Shown: in pieces, positions 33,655 to 45,247 of the stretch
Layout: each line of letters starts with the position of its first letter
Position numbering within the stretch: position 1 is the first letter of the stretch
Source of the DNA: Adiantum capillus-veneris
Taxonomy: Eukaryota > Streptophyta > Polypodiopsida > Polypodiales > Pteridaceae
Reading direction: 5' to 3'
Length of the DNA: 64,000 nucleotides
NCBI GenBank assembly: GCA_014529385.2
Contig: CM043962.1
Coordinates: forward strand, 47,363,098 to 47,427,097
Notes under the pieces: model-generated
Databases searched by the model: none
What the model saw: the letters and a program-made list of their open reading frames with translations, nothing else
Told to the model about the DNA's origin: nothing
Program-made: the position numbers and the translations under genes

Positions 33655-34397
33655 ATGGGTGATCATGTTGAGCAACAGGGTATGCATTTTGACCCAGCAA
33701 CAATGCAAATGTTTCAAGCATTTGCAATGTTCATGCAACAACAACATGCTACTGAAAGAAGGGAGATTTCAGCGACGAAGGCCATACAAGTGGTCGTCAA
33801 CAGAATGGATCAGTTCAATGGCAAAGATGTGAGATGATTCAAAGCTTTGAGCTAGTTGTTGCTCCAGAAATTAGGGAGCATGTTAGGGAAATTAAAGATG
33901 GGCATGGGAGAAATTGGGAAGAACTCAAAGTAGCTTTAAAGGAGGAATATTTCATGGAGGACTCGGAGAGAGTGACCAAAAGGACATTCTTAGAATGGGT
34001 AGTCAAGCCAAAGCAACGACTATCAATAACAGAGCTACTTAGGGAATTTGAGCGGCGCTATGCACAACTCACTAGGACAGAAAGGGCCACACTAGATGCA
34101 GAGAAGACATATCTTTTCTTACAAGCTGCAGGTAAAGAGTTTCAAGAAAATTTGGAGCCTCTTCTTGAAGATAAAGATGCTGAGCAAGGACTAAAGATCT
34201 CTCGGATGTTTCGGGCTAAGGCCTCAGTGCCACATGAGATTATTCGAGCCGAGCTAGCTACCCCTCCTCTCGTGGTCGAGGGCCTTACTAGATCGATATC
34301 CTTCATGCATAACTTATGGGACCTCCCCAGAGATAGATATGCTCAACTAGCCCTTGAGTCATCTCAACAGCTAGCACTGCAAGGTGACAGTAGATGA
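33655..34397 (+). pseudogene. Element B gag, N-terminal part, frameshifted
   Basis: Starts at ATG 33655 (MGDHVEQQGMHFDPATMQ), with QAFAMFMQQQ and then VVNRMDQFNGKDVR; a one-base shift at about 33835 moves it into the 33834-34397 frame: FELVVAPEIREHVREI, NWEELKVALKEEYFMED, SITELLREFERRYAQL, KTYLFLQAAGKEFQENL. This is the usual gag pattern (W..L...L...Y, ...ELL..FE..Y). No zinc knuckle follows before the frame ends. Confidence 0.7.
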
Positions 34398-34588
34398 CCT
34401 CATGGTTTCAGTCACATGGTTTCAACATGGATAGATTGCCTCCATTCCAGTACTCCTTAGATGCACCCTCCCTATCTCTCACACAAACAAAGATCACCAC
34501 ACTCATACATGAGGATCTGATTTAGCAAGATACCATGAGCACATGGATACAATTGGCACAAGAGTTGCACACGAAGATGGTTTTCTAT

Positions 34589-36029
34589 CTAGTTCTCATC
34601 ATCCACTTTTGTTCCTTTGGTTTGTTTCTGATCTTGCTTTTGTTGGCGGAGTCTTTCCCTCAATGCCTGAGCTTCTTCCATTGTTCTCTTGGCATGTGTA
34701 ATGGGAATAGCCTCTGCCACATGCACAACTTTCCTTCGCAAGCGTGTATATCCAAGTGTGTATGGGTTGTCCTGCTCCTCCTCCAAAGACTGGTACTCCG
34801 AAGGAGTGTCTCTTGGGTGGGACCCTTCTTCCTGGCTACTCCGAGCATCTGACTCAGTCTTCTCGCTATCAGAATCCATTATTGGTGCACTTTGCCTTGT
34901 CTATTTGACTTCTGGTTTTGGCCTTGTAGAAGGTCGTGCAACTAGTCTTACAGCTCTTTTAGATATGTGGATTAGATCTATCTGCGCTTCTACAGGTGGT
35001 AGATCCTCGATCATCCCCAGTGCTGCCTGATAGGCTATACGTGTGAGCATTGGTTCCCTGTTCATGTAAGCTTTACTTCTTTGACTTCCTTTTAGGTTTG
35101 TTTCCACAATAGTGTCAAGAAGATAGTTGCTAAAGTCGCAACTGACCACCCTGCCTTTAGCCAATCCCATTGCCATTACCACGACCATGTGCAACAAAGG
35201 TTCGGTATATCTAGGCGGCTTTTGCACCTTGAAATGTTGCAATATAAGACACAATGGTAGTTCAATTTCTGAGTATATCAGGTCTTGATATGTCAGCTTG
35301 TGGCCTTGTTGCTTCAAAAAGGCTTTATCATTGTCTATTGCCTTCGTCTTCTGCAAGAGATTGTGCATCCCTTGCGGGGCAGGTGGAGGGCTCCATTGAT
35401 AATTACCGTTGTGATCTTTACCTTGATGACTGCCCCATTCTTGTCCGTCAGAGTTGCTTCCGTATTGTACTAAATTGAACTTATGAGCTCGTCTAAAGTC
35501 TGTACCCCAAGGAGGCAGTCGCGTAAGAAGTTGTCTAGTTGTAGGCACCTACCCCCTGCTTGCACTTCTGGCTTTTGGTGCAAAGTCCACATTTCCTCTG
35601 GAAAGATTGTGACCTTGAGTATTTCTCTGTCTGCTGCCTAAAACCTTTCGATGAAGATGTTAGCCAAAATGGCTTCAAGTATCTGTTAGCTTTCTCATTC
35701 AAGGAGATATAGGTTATCCCATAGGGTGCCGTGTTCCACTCCCTTTGTGCTTTCCTTTGAAGCATCCTGTTGTCAATTCTAGCATTGAAAATAGGTTTTA
35801 GCCAATGATCAGAACTGTCAAAAAGTGTAAACTCGACCACAGAATGAAAAATGAGCATAACTTTGTCAAAACTACTCCAAATTTGACCAAATTTCACCAG
35901 TGCATCTAGGATTACTATAGGCACAAGATTGTAATGTAACAGATGAATTTTGGCTAAAAAGAACATGAATTGTGATCCATGTTGGGATGCATTTTGAAAT
36001 TGTAACTTTGGGAAGTTATTCCTGGGCAT
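34589..36029 (-). pseudogene. Unassigned minus-strand retroelement-type ORF block
   Basis: Three open stretches (36029-35535, 35548-34901, 34879-34589) in changing frames. The middle part is helical (KLTYQDLIYSEIELPLC, LLHMVVVMAMGLAKGRVV, LLDTIVETNLKGSQ); the last is charged (TMEEAQALRERLRQQKQ). There is no zinc knuckle or enzyme motif. It lies between element B and a palindrome-bearing leader, and could be the missing 5' (gag) part of family A copy A1 separated by element B. That is inference. Confidence 0.4.
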
Positions 36030-36032
36030 CTG

Positions 36033-36117
36033 TGTTAGAAAATAAGACGTAGCTAAATAGATTTTTGAGTAGATTACTTAATGGAGAGAGATAGATTTCA
36101 CACACAAGAGATTATAG

Positions 36118-36168
<51 letters not shown>

Positions 36169-36806
36169 CACGATATACGTGGTTCACCCAATGTGGGCTA
36201 CGTCCACGGGAAAGCAGCCACTCAATGGCTTTAGCACTTCAAAAGAAGAAGTAGTTTACAAAGGGATTAAACCCTTGATAGAGCTCCCGCCTTGCTTCAC
36301 TCTCACCACCTCACACTCACCTTGTTGCATCAACTTCACACTATGAAATGTGTGTAGAAATGGCCTCCTTTTATAGGCCAAAAGGGCTGCCCTCTCTTAT
36401 GAGAGACAGCCATGTGTAGCCGCCCTTGTGCCAATAAGTCCAAATCGGACCCTCCAATCCGCCCATGTGTGGCCGCCCTTGAGAAGACAAGTCCGCTTTT
36501 GAATTCGGCCACCGGCCATTGAGTACCGGCCACCGGCCAACCGACCGGTTGATTTCTGACCACTTTTCGGCCGCCGTCCGGCCATAATATTCCGGCGAAA
36601 AGGAATATTCCAGTGAAAAAAAAAGTCTCGGGGTCCTCCGCCCCCGAGGCCTTTAAAGTTGCCCTTGATTCTTGTCCGTGAAAATTTTGGTTTCCGGTGA
36701 GTGATTTTCCTTCACGCACGATGGCTTCTCCTCATAATGGGGGCCTTACAAATGTGCGCTTTTACCACAGAAAATTACAAGGGTAAATCAGGCTCCATAC
36801 TTAACA
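36033..36806 (-). mobile_element. Solo copia LTR, inverted relative to 11094-11846
   Basis: Reverse complement runs TGTTAAGTATGG to TTTTCTAACA and matches the copia 5' LTR at 11094-11846 closely, including TATAAAAGG and GGCCGG runs. Flanks are ATCTG (36028-36032) and ATCTT (36807-36811), a 5-bp target duplication with one mismatch. The 43-bp GA tract (36122-36164) is longer than the corresponding CT tract at about 11743. Loss of the interior by LTR-LTR recombination is the usual explanation. Confidence 0.9.
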
Positions 36807-37677
36807 ATCTTGGGATGCCACTGAGCAATTTTCTTTGGATTTAGGGTTGAAGGTATATGGATCGTGATCCATGTTGGGCAACATTCTGGAAATCTGATGA
36901 TACCATCTGGTAGGGTTCATCTAGATTATGACTTGGTCCAATTTTTTTGGGATTTAGATCATTGGTTTGACACTTGGGCTAAATTTTGGAAACCTTTTGC
37001 AGACTTAGAGGTTTTTGGCATTTTGAAGTGGATTTTGGGATTCAAATGGCTTGAAACTCCATGGCTTGGATTTCTTGAACATACTAAATCAAATGGCATG
37101 GTTTTTACTTATATTGGGTAGAAAGGTACATGCATCGCAATCCATGTTGGACAGAATTTGATACAGTTCTTTTGCACATTTGTTCCTATAGGTTTTCCTA
37201 GTACACTGGTGAAATATTTTCAACTTTGGACATGTTTTTTCTTAGTTAGACCCCTTTTCTAGTTTATGGCCATGTTTTTTCCGTTTTGACCATATTTGTT
37301 TTTGGCAACCACTTTTGGACTCATGTTTTGCTCTCCCTCCCTAGAGTGAGTCGTCCCCGACGAACATGTGTCAGAGTGCTTGGGAGCAAAGCACGTGTCT
37401 ATGCATAGCCGTATAATCTGGCTCTATGATGCTGGTAGAGGATATGCATGGGGAGACAAAATGTTGTGCAAGAGAGAGGTGCTGAGCAATATGTTCAATG
37501 GCTGTTGGTGGCGAGGTTTCCTTGAAGCTGCATGGGCCGAACAATAGTAATTGGAGAAGACGTGCTCTGTGTTTTACTGCGACATGCAAAAGTTTTGATG
37601 CTGATGGTTGGGTTGCTTTTTGGCTTTGTTATGGTCTCCACTGAAATTGCTTCGGTTTGAATTCACTAGAAGAGGCA
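36807..37677 (-). other. Palindrome-bearing non-coding stretch
   Basis: No gene. Two copies of the 18-bp palindrome lie at 36856-36873 and 37129-37146 (273 bp apart); a third, decayed copy is at 35964-35981, beyond the solo LTR. The surrounding T-rich text resembles 42.5-43.7 kb, the leader of a family A element. Confidence 0.6.
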
Positions 37678-38930
37678 TCATGCTGGCAAGTTTGTTTTTG
37701 TTGCCATACCCACTTGACAGTGTTTGGTTGTCAAAGATAGTGGTTGGCTTAGGTCGTGTGACAACAACGGTGGGCGATTTTTTTGGAGGTTTGATTTTTT
37801 TGTAGGCAATGTAGGCTGACGTGTATTGGTTTGTCGTTTTGGTATCCACAATTTCCTAGGATTGGTTTCCATGATTGATTTTTTAACCCATATTTTCTTG
37901 ACCATGGTTGTGGAATATCGCTGAGTTGGTGCATGTGGCGATGGTAAAGGTTCCCATACATGGTCCATTTGTACAAATGGCGTGGCGAAAGATTGGGCCT
38001 CATGTTCGAGGAGTAAGGTATTGTCCTACCAGTTTGGCGTGGCTTGATAAGTGCGCATCCACGACGCTTCTAGATTAACTGCTTCGTTAAGATGTCGATA
38101 TTTGACCACATGAAATTGATGCGGATAAACTGTTCCAGCAATGGTGATTGGTAAATTTATGTGGCCCAGACTGTCCATGGTGCCTTTGTTTGCTACTTTG
38201 AACCCCATAGTGTTTGGCATTAGAGGTTCTCGCGTGATTTTTTTGAAAGTGGATTAGTTAACCACATTAGCTCTAGCCTCTGTGTCCACTAAGGCTCTCT
38301 CGGTGGTGCCGTCAGAAAGTTGTAAATGAATGCGTAGATCCATTCCTCCTAACCATGTAGCTGCCGTTTGTATGGATGCTATCGGAGTAGTCTCAATAGC
38401 AATGTTCTGTTCTGCTTTCATCTGGAAGTTTGCTTGCTCTTTGCGCTTTAATATTTTGAGTTTTGGCTTCCTGTTGTGCTTGTTCTTGAATATCTTGTGC
38501 TTGACTTCAGCGCTGAGCTGCTCCATGTAGTGTTGAAAGTTCTTCTGATGTTAGCAATAAAAGATATTTTTTTAATTTGTAGCCACTCATCCAATTAGGC
38601 ATCTCCTCTCCTGCTAATGTTGCAAGCTTGATGGCGCCCCACTTTGCGATATATCATGTATTACAAAAGACCCCATTCCTCGCTTTTTGAGTTTTTTGGA
38701 GTGCTGTCTAATGGTATACATGAGAACGTAATCCCCTTTTTGGAAGTCCTTTCAAATCACGTGTTGATCATGGAAAGATTTTATTTGTTTTTTCTGAGCA
38801 TATATCCCAGCTATCACTCTAAGTCTGGTTTCATCTAATTATTCCAAGGTGTCTAATCTCTCCAATAGCTCATGGCCCCTCCATCCTAATTGTGTTGCCA
38901 CTCTTAGGTCACTTCCATCTTTTCTATTCC
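37678..38930 (-). pseudogene. Family A integrase tail, second protease and WVPK tail (copy A2)
   Basis: Minus strand from about 38930: LRVATQLGWRGHELLERL aligns with the integrase end of A1 (LRVASQEGWDGNPLVERL); then GDYVLMYTIRQHSKKL (compare GDKVLMYGVRNEKKKL), then RALVDTEARANVV, the DTGA site with Gly changed to Glu, and VNLEASWMRTYQATPNW (compare VNLGRTWMLATKCTIDW). The tail has KIWVKKSIME and KLWIPKRQ. Several frameshifts. It shows that the second protease and WVPK tail are a fixed family trait. Confidence 0.75.
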
Positions 38931-41900
38931 TGATTTGTTCCCATAGCTCTTGAGGCCATTGTTCTTCTACCTCTGGAATTGGCAGTGGTACTTGAGAATA
39001 TGTTCCATTGGTTGTATTGGCTACCACCCTCGTATCCAATAATGTTTTGTCTACAGGATCTGGTAGGTTATTCTTTTCGATTCCCCACCCCTCTAGCTCT
39101 TGAATCTTTTCTCGAAGTAGTCCCTCAGTTTTTGGAGCCATAGGAACTGATCGTTCCATAAGCGCTTGAGCGGCTTGGATGAGCTCCTTGCACATCTTTA
39201 GCCTCTCTTTCTCATAGCGTCGATGAGGGTACGTTAACCACTTATTCTATTGGGTTTGGTTAGGCTTTAGCCTTGCCTTGTAAGCTTTTGAATTGCGTCC
39301 AAAGGTTCGAACACCTTGTCTACCAAGACCACCCTCCCGATGGTAGATTCGATGGTTTTTTTATCTCGTTGTTGTCCTTAAGGTCTCTTTCCCTTTGAAG
39401 GTGTTCCTCTATTTTTAGTAATTTGGTTTCCAATTCCGTTTTTTCCTTTTCTCTTTTGGATTTCATCTTGTTTTGTTTTGAGTTCCAAGATTTCCTAGGG
39501 GTTCGGGCAGCCAAGTTTTCTATCCCTATTTGGCTGGCTGGGACGTTCCTTTGGGCCTCATGTGCTTGAGCTCTAGTGATCGCGTTTATCAAAATGTTCG
39601 GTTCTGTTTCTGATCCACTTGAGCTTGGCACAATCCCCATTTTGTTCATGGTTGCTTTTCCTTTGTTTTCAGGGTTTATTGGACAGTGTGGAATGAGATG
39701 GTCGGTCGTACATCCATCACAGAATCCAAAAAGTTTCACCCGTTATCCTTTGTTTGGACAAACACTAGCCCAATGATCACCGCCACATTCATAGCATGGT
39801 CCTATAGGTAGAGGAGAAGCCTGTGGAGCCCCCATCGGTTGTCCTATTCTAGGAGGGTAGCCCCTAGGTTTGTAGCCCTAATTTGTCATGAACATGAGCA
39901 TATTCTCATCGACCAAGTAATGGTTTTTAGTTGGTTGTGCTATGTATGAGGGCTTGGAAATATCTTTTGGAATTATCCATGGATTATGTCCCTCTGGACT
40001 ATATACATTCCCATCAAATTCCCTCTCATAAATATTGTCTGAATCTTCCCAGTATGAGACTACTTGGACCATACTTTGATCAGAAGGTGGTTCTATCGGT
40101 TGAAAAATCCTTACCATAGCCCTATTTCCTGGGGTAAGGGAGGTTGATGTCCCAACATAGGTTGAGATTTTTCCTGCCCCAAGATTGCGTTATTTGGCCC
40201 TACTTGGTACCTTGGAGGGGGCAAAAGTTGTTGTCCTCCATGTGGTCCGTATTGTCTCTCTCTAACATAGTTCCGATTATAGAAACATTCGGCAGTTTCA
40301 TGGTTTGTCCATTTTTGTTATGTAGCACACCATTTCAATATTTGCTGTGCGTTTACTCCTGGCCTTTGTTGAAGGTTGCACCACTGGGTTGGATGATCTC
40401 CTCCACAGGTATCGCATTTTTGGGTGGGCGGTTGTTGTGTGTTTGGGCTCGTCTTGTTTCCTTGGTTTATCCTCCTGATCACTTCCTCGATCATTTGATC
40501 AACATCCGGCACAATTGGGTTTTGCCCTCCCAATTTTGTCATGGACTCACTAGTGGTTGAAGAGGTGCTACTTGTTCACCTCTCCATATGCCTTGCAGTT
40601 ATCTACAAGATAAAAGGCCTCTTTTGTGACTTGCTCAAAATCTAGACATGCCTTCAAGTGAAAGTCCTTTTTCAGCGTGTCATTTCGCAATCCTTCTATG
40701 AAAAGGACTGATAGTCTTTCATCCTGAGGTAGTTCTCGAGCAGTGCATCTTTCTCTGTACTGCTTGAAACGAAGCGATGCTTCCTTCAATTTCTCTTTTT
40801 CCTTTTGCCTAAATGCATAGATCTGGGAGACAATGTTATGCTTGATCCCCCTTTTTGAGAATTCCTCAGCGAATTCTCGGATAAGTTGCTCAATACTTGA
40901 AAATCCAATCTGTTTAATGGTTGGAACCAAGTAAAGGTAGTACCTTCTAATGTCAACCCAAAACCTTCATATTGAGTGTGGAAATTAGTTACCTGTTCTG
41001 CTCTCAACAGTTGCTTGAAGATTCACACATGGGCATACAGATCTCCAGATCCCTTATACTTTTTGAGTAGGCATTTTGCCACCTGAGATGGTCTCATACG
41101 TCTGGTCTCTACAACTATTCTAAAAACTCCTGGTCCGCCTGGTGTGACTTCTCTAGGTTCATAATCTCCTTTTGGTACTAACAGTGGTATCCTATCCACT
41201 ATACGTTCATCAAGCCGATCTCGTGTAATAGTCGGAGGGATTCCAGTGGTATAAGTGATGTCAAGAACAATACTGCCCCTATGTGTGTTCATGGAAGCCC
41301 AAGACGCCGTCGATCCTAAAGGTTCTGTTTTTGGGACTTGTTCATGTCCATAAGAATCCTCCACCCTGGTTCTCAAGGGGCTCACAGGTACAGTCTCAGG
41401 TCTGGTGTGAGTAGTCATGGTTTTTACCTCTTCTGGATTTACATAGTATTGGTGGAGTGGTCCTCCAAAATATGTATATCTCTCTAATTCCTTACGATCC
41501 ATTGGAGAGTACTTTCAGCCATACTTGTCCATTATGACCACCTGAATACTTCTGCCCTCCGTGTACGTGTAAACATACTAGTTTTTTTGGTTTGTCAATT
41601 CTTTGATGCGGGGCTCGTCACATCTGTAATAGAGTGTCTGTTCTCCATTATTGAACTTATAAAACCCCACATATGTGTTGTCTGTGTTAAGGTGCTCTGT
41701 CTCATTGGTGTGTTTGAGTACCGTGTTTTGTTTCTCCATTTTGGGTGGTTCATCAGCCAGCTCATTATCTACCTTGTCCTTGGTGCCGGTCATTCCCCAT
41801 TTATCCACAATAAAAGGGTTATGAACCACCAGGTACATTATTCCCTCTTGGTCAAAATATCTATCCCCGTCATAATCAAAATCTACAAGGTCTCTAAACT

Positions 41901-42039
41901 CGCTCGGCTTATTTTCCAACTTAACACAGTAGCGGTCCATTCCATTCTTATAGATTTTGGCCTTAAGCACATTTTCAAATTGAAACATCAAATACAACAA
42001 TTTTACATCAGATGCAGGCTGAGAAGGACGTGCACCCAT
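38931..42039 (-). pseudogene. Family A gag (copy A2)
   Basis: Starts at ATG 42039 (MGARPSQPASDVKLLYLMF). Frame changes near 41540, 41010, 40550 and 39800. Gag core: TFTWFQPLNRLDF, LIREFAEEFSKRGIKHN, KLKEASLRFKQYRERC. Two zinc knuckles: CDTCGGDHPTQWC (about 40430) and CDGCTTDHLIPHC (about 39720). A charged coiled-coil-like stretch follows (KREKEKTELETKLLKIEE). At about 38930 it runs straight into the integrase C-terminus, with protease 1, RT, RNase H and integrase core missing. It is a deletion derivative, not autonomous. Confidence 0.75.
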
Positions 42040-44130
42040 TTAAGTTGTTCCCTTAGGGTTTGACTTGTTAGAATATTTAGTCATGAGGCTGTATGATCTC
42101 TCAGACAAAGTGTTAGAGAAACTCTCCTCTAAAATGGGTTCCAAAGGCGGCAGTGGTCTCTGATTCACACTTTCTTTTGTTGAGTGATTACTCCCTTGAT
42201 CAAAGATGTTGGGATTCCTATTTTAGTACAATCTTCCTGATCGCAAATTCATGAAGTATTGGTAATACAAAATCCAGACCGAGTTACCTCATTAAACAGT
42301 TTAATCTCCCGTTTGATCTTTCTTGCTGGGTAGTATCCTCTAGTACCTGCAACCTGTCAAGAATTTGCTTGCTTTTAATAGACAAAACTTAGCTAGGTTT
42401 TTTCAGTAGCACACAATTCCTTACACAATCTCAACAATTTGGGTCCAATTTCAATTTTGAAAGAACCACCAGGTTACTGTGGACTAGCTCTTTGTATGGT
42501 AAATTTCTGTCTCTGTTCTGACTCATAGGTACATGGATTGCGATCCATGTTGGGAAGCCAAATGAACTTTTGTTTCGATCATCAGGTTTAACATGATTAA
42601 GAGGTCTTATGGTACCAAAGTTTTTAGAAATGAACCTATGGATTGGAGGCTAAGTTGATTTAGTCACTTTGCATGAGCTTCTGTCAGTTCTGAGCTGTTG
42701 GGATGGTTTCTTGCACCCAAAATCAACTCTGGAAGGAACACTAGACTCTCTCTGATGCCCTCTAGCTATGGTGCCAGTTTGGTGTCAAATTGTGTCAGGG
42801 GAACATGGATCACAATCCATGTTCCTTTGTGTCAAAATACACTGAAATTTGTCCCACAGCTATTCCTTGGCCTAGTGATGCTGGCTATATGGTTTTTGAA
42901 TGTTTTAGAGCTTTTTAGGACATACAAAAGTCAGTTTTAGGGTTTATTTCAGTGGTTTTCGCCTTGATCTGATTTCCCCCCCTTTTGTCCTCTTTTTGAA
43001 TTTTTTTTGATAAGGGTCCCTTGGGAGAAAGTGTTTTAATTGTTATCACTTCCTTGCTTGCCTATTATCAACTCAAAATTTCCAAAAAGGTACATGGATC
43101 GCGATCCATGTTTGGCAAGATTTTGGACTGACACTTTGTGAGCTGATCACACAAGGTATGGTGATGCTATTCCCCAAGTCTTTTTGGATTTGATCAGTTT
43201 TTTCTAAGTGAAAAGCAAGATTTTGTGTCTGTTTTGTGATTTTTTGCAAACAACTCCTTTTCTAGTATTTTGACTAGATTTTTTAACTTTTTGTCTATGG
43301 CTTTCTTTGGAAAAGTTGTTCAAGTAGTAATTAGGAGTACATTGATCAAATCTTACTGTCAGATGTCTACCTGGAACATGGATCACGATCCATGTTGGGA
43401 AGCATCTGGACATGAAGTTTGGTTCTTTGTTTCCCTACTTCTAGTTGATCCAATTCTCATCCCTTTTTTAATTTGGACAAGTAAAAGTTCAATTTTTCCT
43501 TGTTTTCTCCCTTTTTTCAAGTTTTGCTCTGTTCACCCCAATCTTTTGATTTTTATGATCTTCTACGACTCTATTTCTGACCACGCTTAAGGTTATGATG
43601 CCTTAGAGCCTGTTCTAAGCAAAGGGAATAGTTTTAGCACATTTTGCCAAAAAGGTACATGGATCGCGATCCATGTTGGACAGGCAATTTGAAATTTTTT
43701 TGCACAGTCTTTTTCAGCAAAGTGTTTTTATCCCCTTCTTGAAGGTTTTGCTGGGTTTGGTCCAGTTCTGAAGCTCTGACCATCACTTCTTCAAATTTTC
43801 AGAGTTATGGTCTTCAACACCAAAATAAGTTTTTTGACAATTTTTCCCTTGATCCTTTTGGCCCCAAATGATGGTGTAATTTGTTTCCTAACCTACTCCT
43901 ATAAGCTGAAATGAATCTGCAAACATAAATGAACTTAACAGTACAAAAATGACAACAAAGTGTGTGGTGGAAGAGCCCTTTCCAAGCATGTGAAAATCAA
44001 AGAATGAAATACTATCTTGTACTTAACTCGCAACTTTCTTTGCTCTTAAGCGATAACACTGGCTAGTCTCGGGCTCGAGTCTCTACCAAGCACTAAACCT
44101 ATGTCTAGCTACTTCATTGTCTATGTGTAA
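42040..44130 (-). other. Long leader of family A copy A2, no gene
   Basis: Non-coding, T-rich on the plus strand. It lies between the gag start at 42039 and the primer site at 52401-52414 once the hAT insertion is removed, so it is a leader of about 2.1 kb. Its only ordered feature is the palindrome series below. Confidence 0.6.
42532..43675. repeat. Five 18-bp palindromes at about 280-bp intervals
   Basis: Copies at 42532, 42804, 43093, 43377 and 43658 (intervals 272, 289, 284, 281). Two (43093 and 43658) are the perfect palindrome catggatcgcgatccatg; the others differ by mostly C-to-T/G-to-A changes. A short collar (ggtacatgg or gaacatgg before, ttgg after) is kept; the rest of each unit is hardly conserved. 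Confidence 0.85.
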
Positions 44131-44138
44131 GCGGGACG

Positions 44139-44360
44139 CAGGGATTTAATATTTATGCAATTACGTCACATTTTGTGTGATTTCAAGGTCTTATTGACAC
44201 ATTTACATGATCACAGTAAACATGATCACACAGAACCCTGTTTAGGGTGACTTGCAAACCCACAAAATTCCCGCCGGGCTTTTCAGTTTCCCCGGTGGGC
44301 CCGCCGGGGTTTATTATTTTCCCTGCGGGCCCGTCGACGAAGCTGAAAAGCCCAGCAGGC
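44139..44360 (+). repeat. Left end of the hAT element with subterminal GC-rich inverted motifs
   Basis: Terminal CAGGGATTTAATA, then at 44274-44355 GC-rich blocks such as cccgccgggcttttca, ccccggtgggcccgccgggg and ctgaaaagcccagcagg. The right end (about 52150-52250) has the same kind of blocks (cccgccgggaaaatg, aacccggcgggccccg) in inverted arrangement. Confidence 0.8.
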
Positions 44361-44412
44361 TGTTAGCGTTATATATACGCGGGCCCGCTGGGTGTATTAG
44401 CGCTTTCGTCTT

Positions 44413-44512
<100 letters not shown>

Positions 44513-44562
44513 TTGCGACCACCTTTGCAGGTACGGCGAGAGGAGAGAGGGAGAGAGGGGTC

Positions 44563-45171
44563 GTCTGGGAGTGTGCTCTACGTCGCAGTGCGCGGCAGCA
44601 GTAGAGTACTTGACCACACGATCTGGGTATGTGTTGTGTGTGTGTGTGTGTGTATGCATTGTGTGGTAGCGTGCCTTTTTTCGTAGTGCACGACAGTAAT
44701 AAGGTACCTTACCACACAATGGGAGTGTGTGTGTAAGTTGTTCTACGGAACAATGCTTATCAGGGGGGCATCACCTCGGTGACGCGGGGAAGATGGTGTC
44801 CTTGTGGTAAGTATTGGCTTACTGTCTGGGTACTACGTCGGTAATGCGGCAAATCAAATATCCTTATGGTAAGTCAATTTTCCTTCCCCTTTTCCAAAAA
44901 ACATATGGGCATCCGTCGGTAACGCGACTATATGATGTTCGTATGTAGGCCATTGTTTTTCCTTAGATTCAGGCGGCACTCGATCGGTAACGCAGCTTAT
45001 AAAGTGTCGTTTGTTAGAAGCATGTGTTTTTGCATAAATGTGGCGTTCATGTCGTTAACCCAGCCGTACGAACGTCATATACTTTGTATGTGCATGTACA
45101 ATTAATTTTTTAAGTATTAAGTATATGGAATACTTGGTCGGTAATGCGGCTGTGAAGAGTATTTCATATAC
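44563..45171 (+). other. Array of eight hairpins with a conserved loop core
   Basis: Hairpins at 44563-44619, 44657-44721, 44751-44816, 44814-44877, 44901-44946, 44970-45013, 45038-45080 and 45121-45171. Arms are 11-23 bp, differ between hairpins, but pair within each (G.T pairs allowed), for example cattgtgtggta with taccacacaatg, and gtatatggaatact with agtatttcatatac. Loops share a core like tcggtaatgcggc (variants gtcgcagtgcgcggc, tcggtgacgcgg, tcggtaacgcgac, tcggtaacgcagc). G.T pairs suggest that the RNA form matters. Function unknown. Confidence 0.75.
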
Positions 45172-45247
45172 AAAATGTATGAATTGTTTGATTTTGTTGC
45201 TTTTAACTGTCCATTTGAAATTATATACTAGCTAATCATATTCAAAA

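Larger units (their letters stand above)
28367..34397 (+). mobile_element. Element B: Ty3/gypsy with fungal-like pol, permuted layout
   Basis: Order: LTR fragment (28367-28665), pol in one frame (28684-31578), long LTR (31579 to about 33601), primer-site-like sequence and partial gag (33655-34397). The LTR fragment and the first 299 bp of the long LTR differ at only about four positions. The layout can be explained by two tandem copies sharing an LTR, the first having lost the rest of its LTR, primer site, gag and protease. The left junction is inside family A; the right end and target duplication were not found. Confidence 0.75.

Noticed and set aside
44563-45171. Hammerhead ribozymes or a microRNA cluster in the hairpin array
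   Set aside because: The hammerhead core boxes are absent and the stems are shorter than usual plant microRNA precursors.
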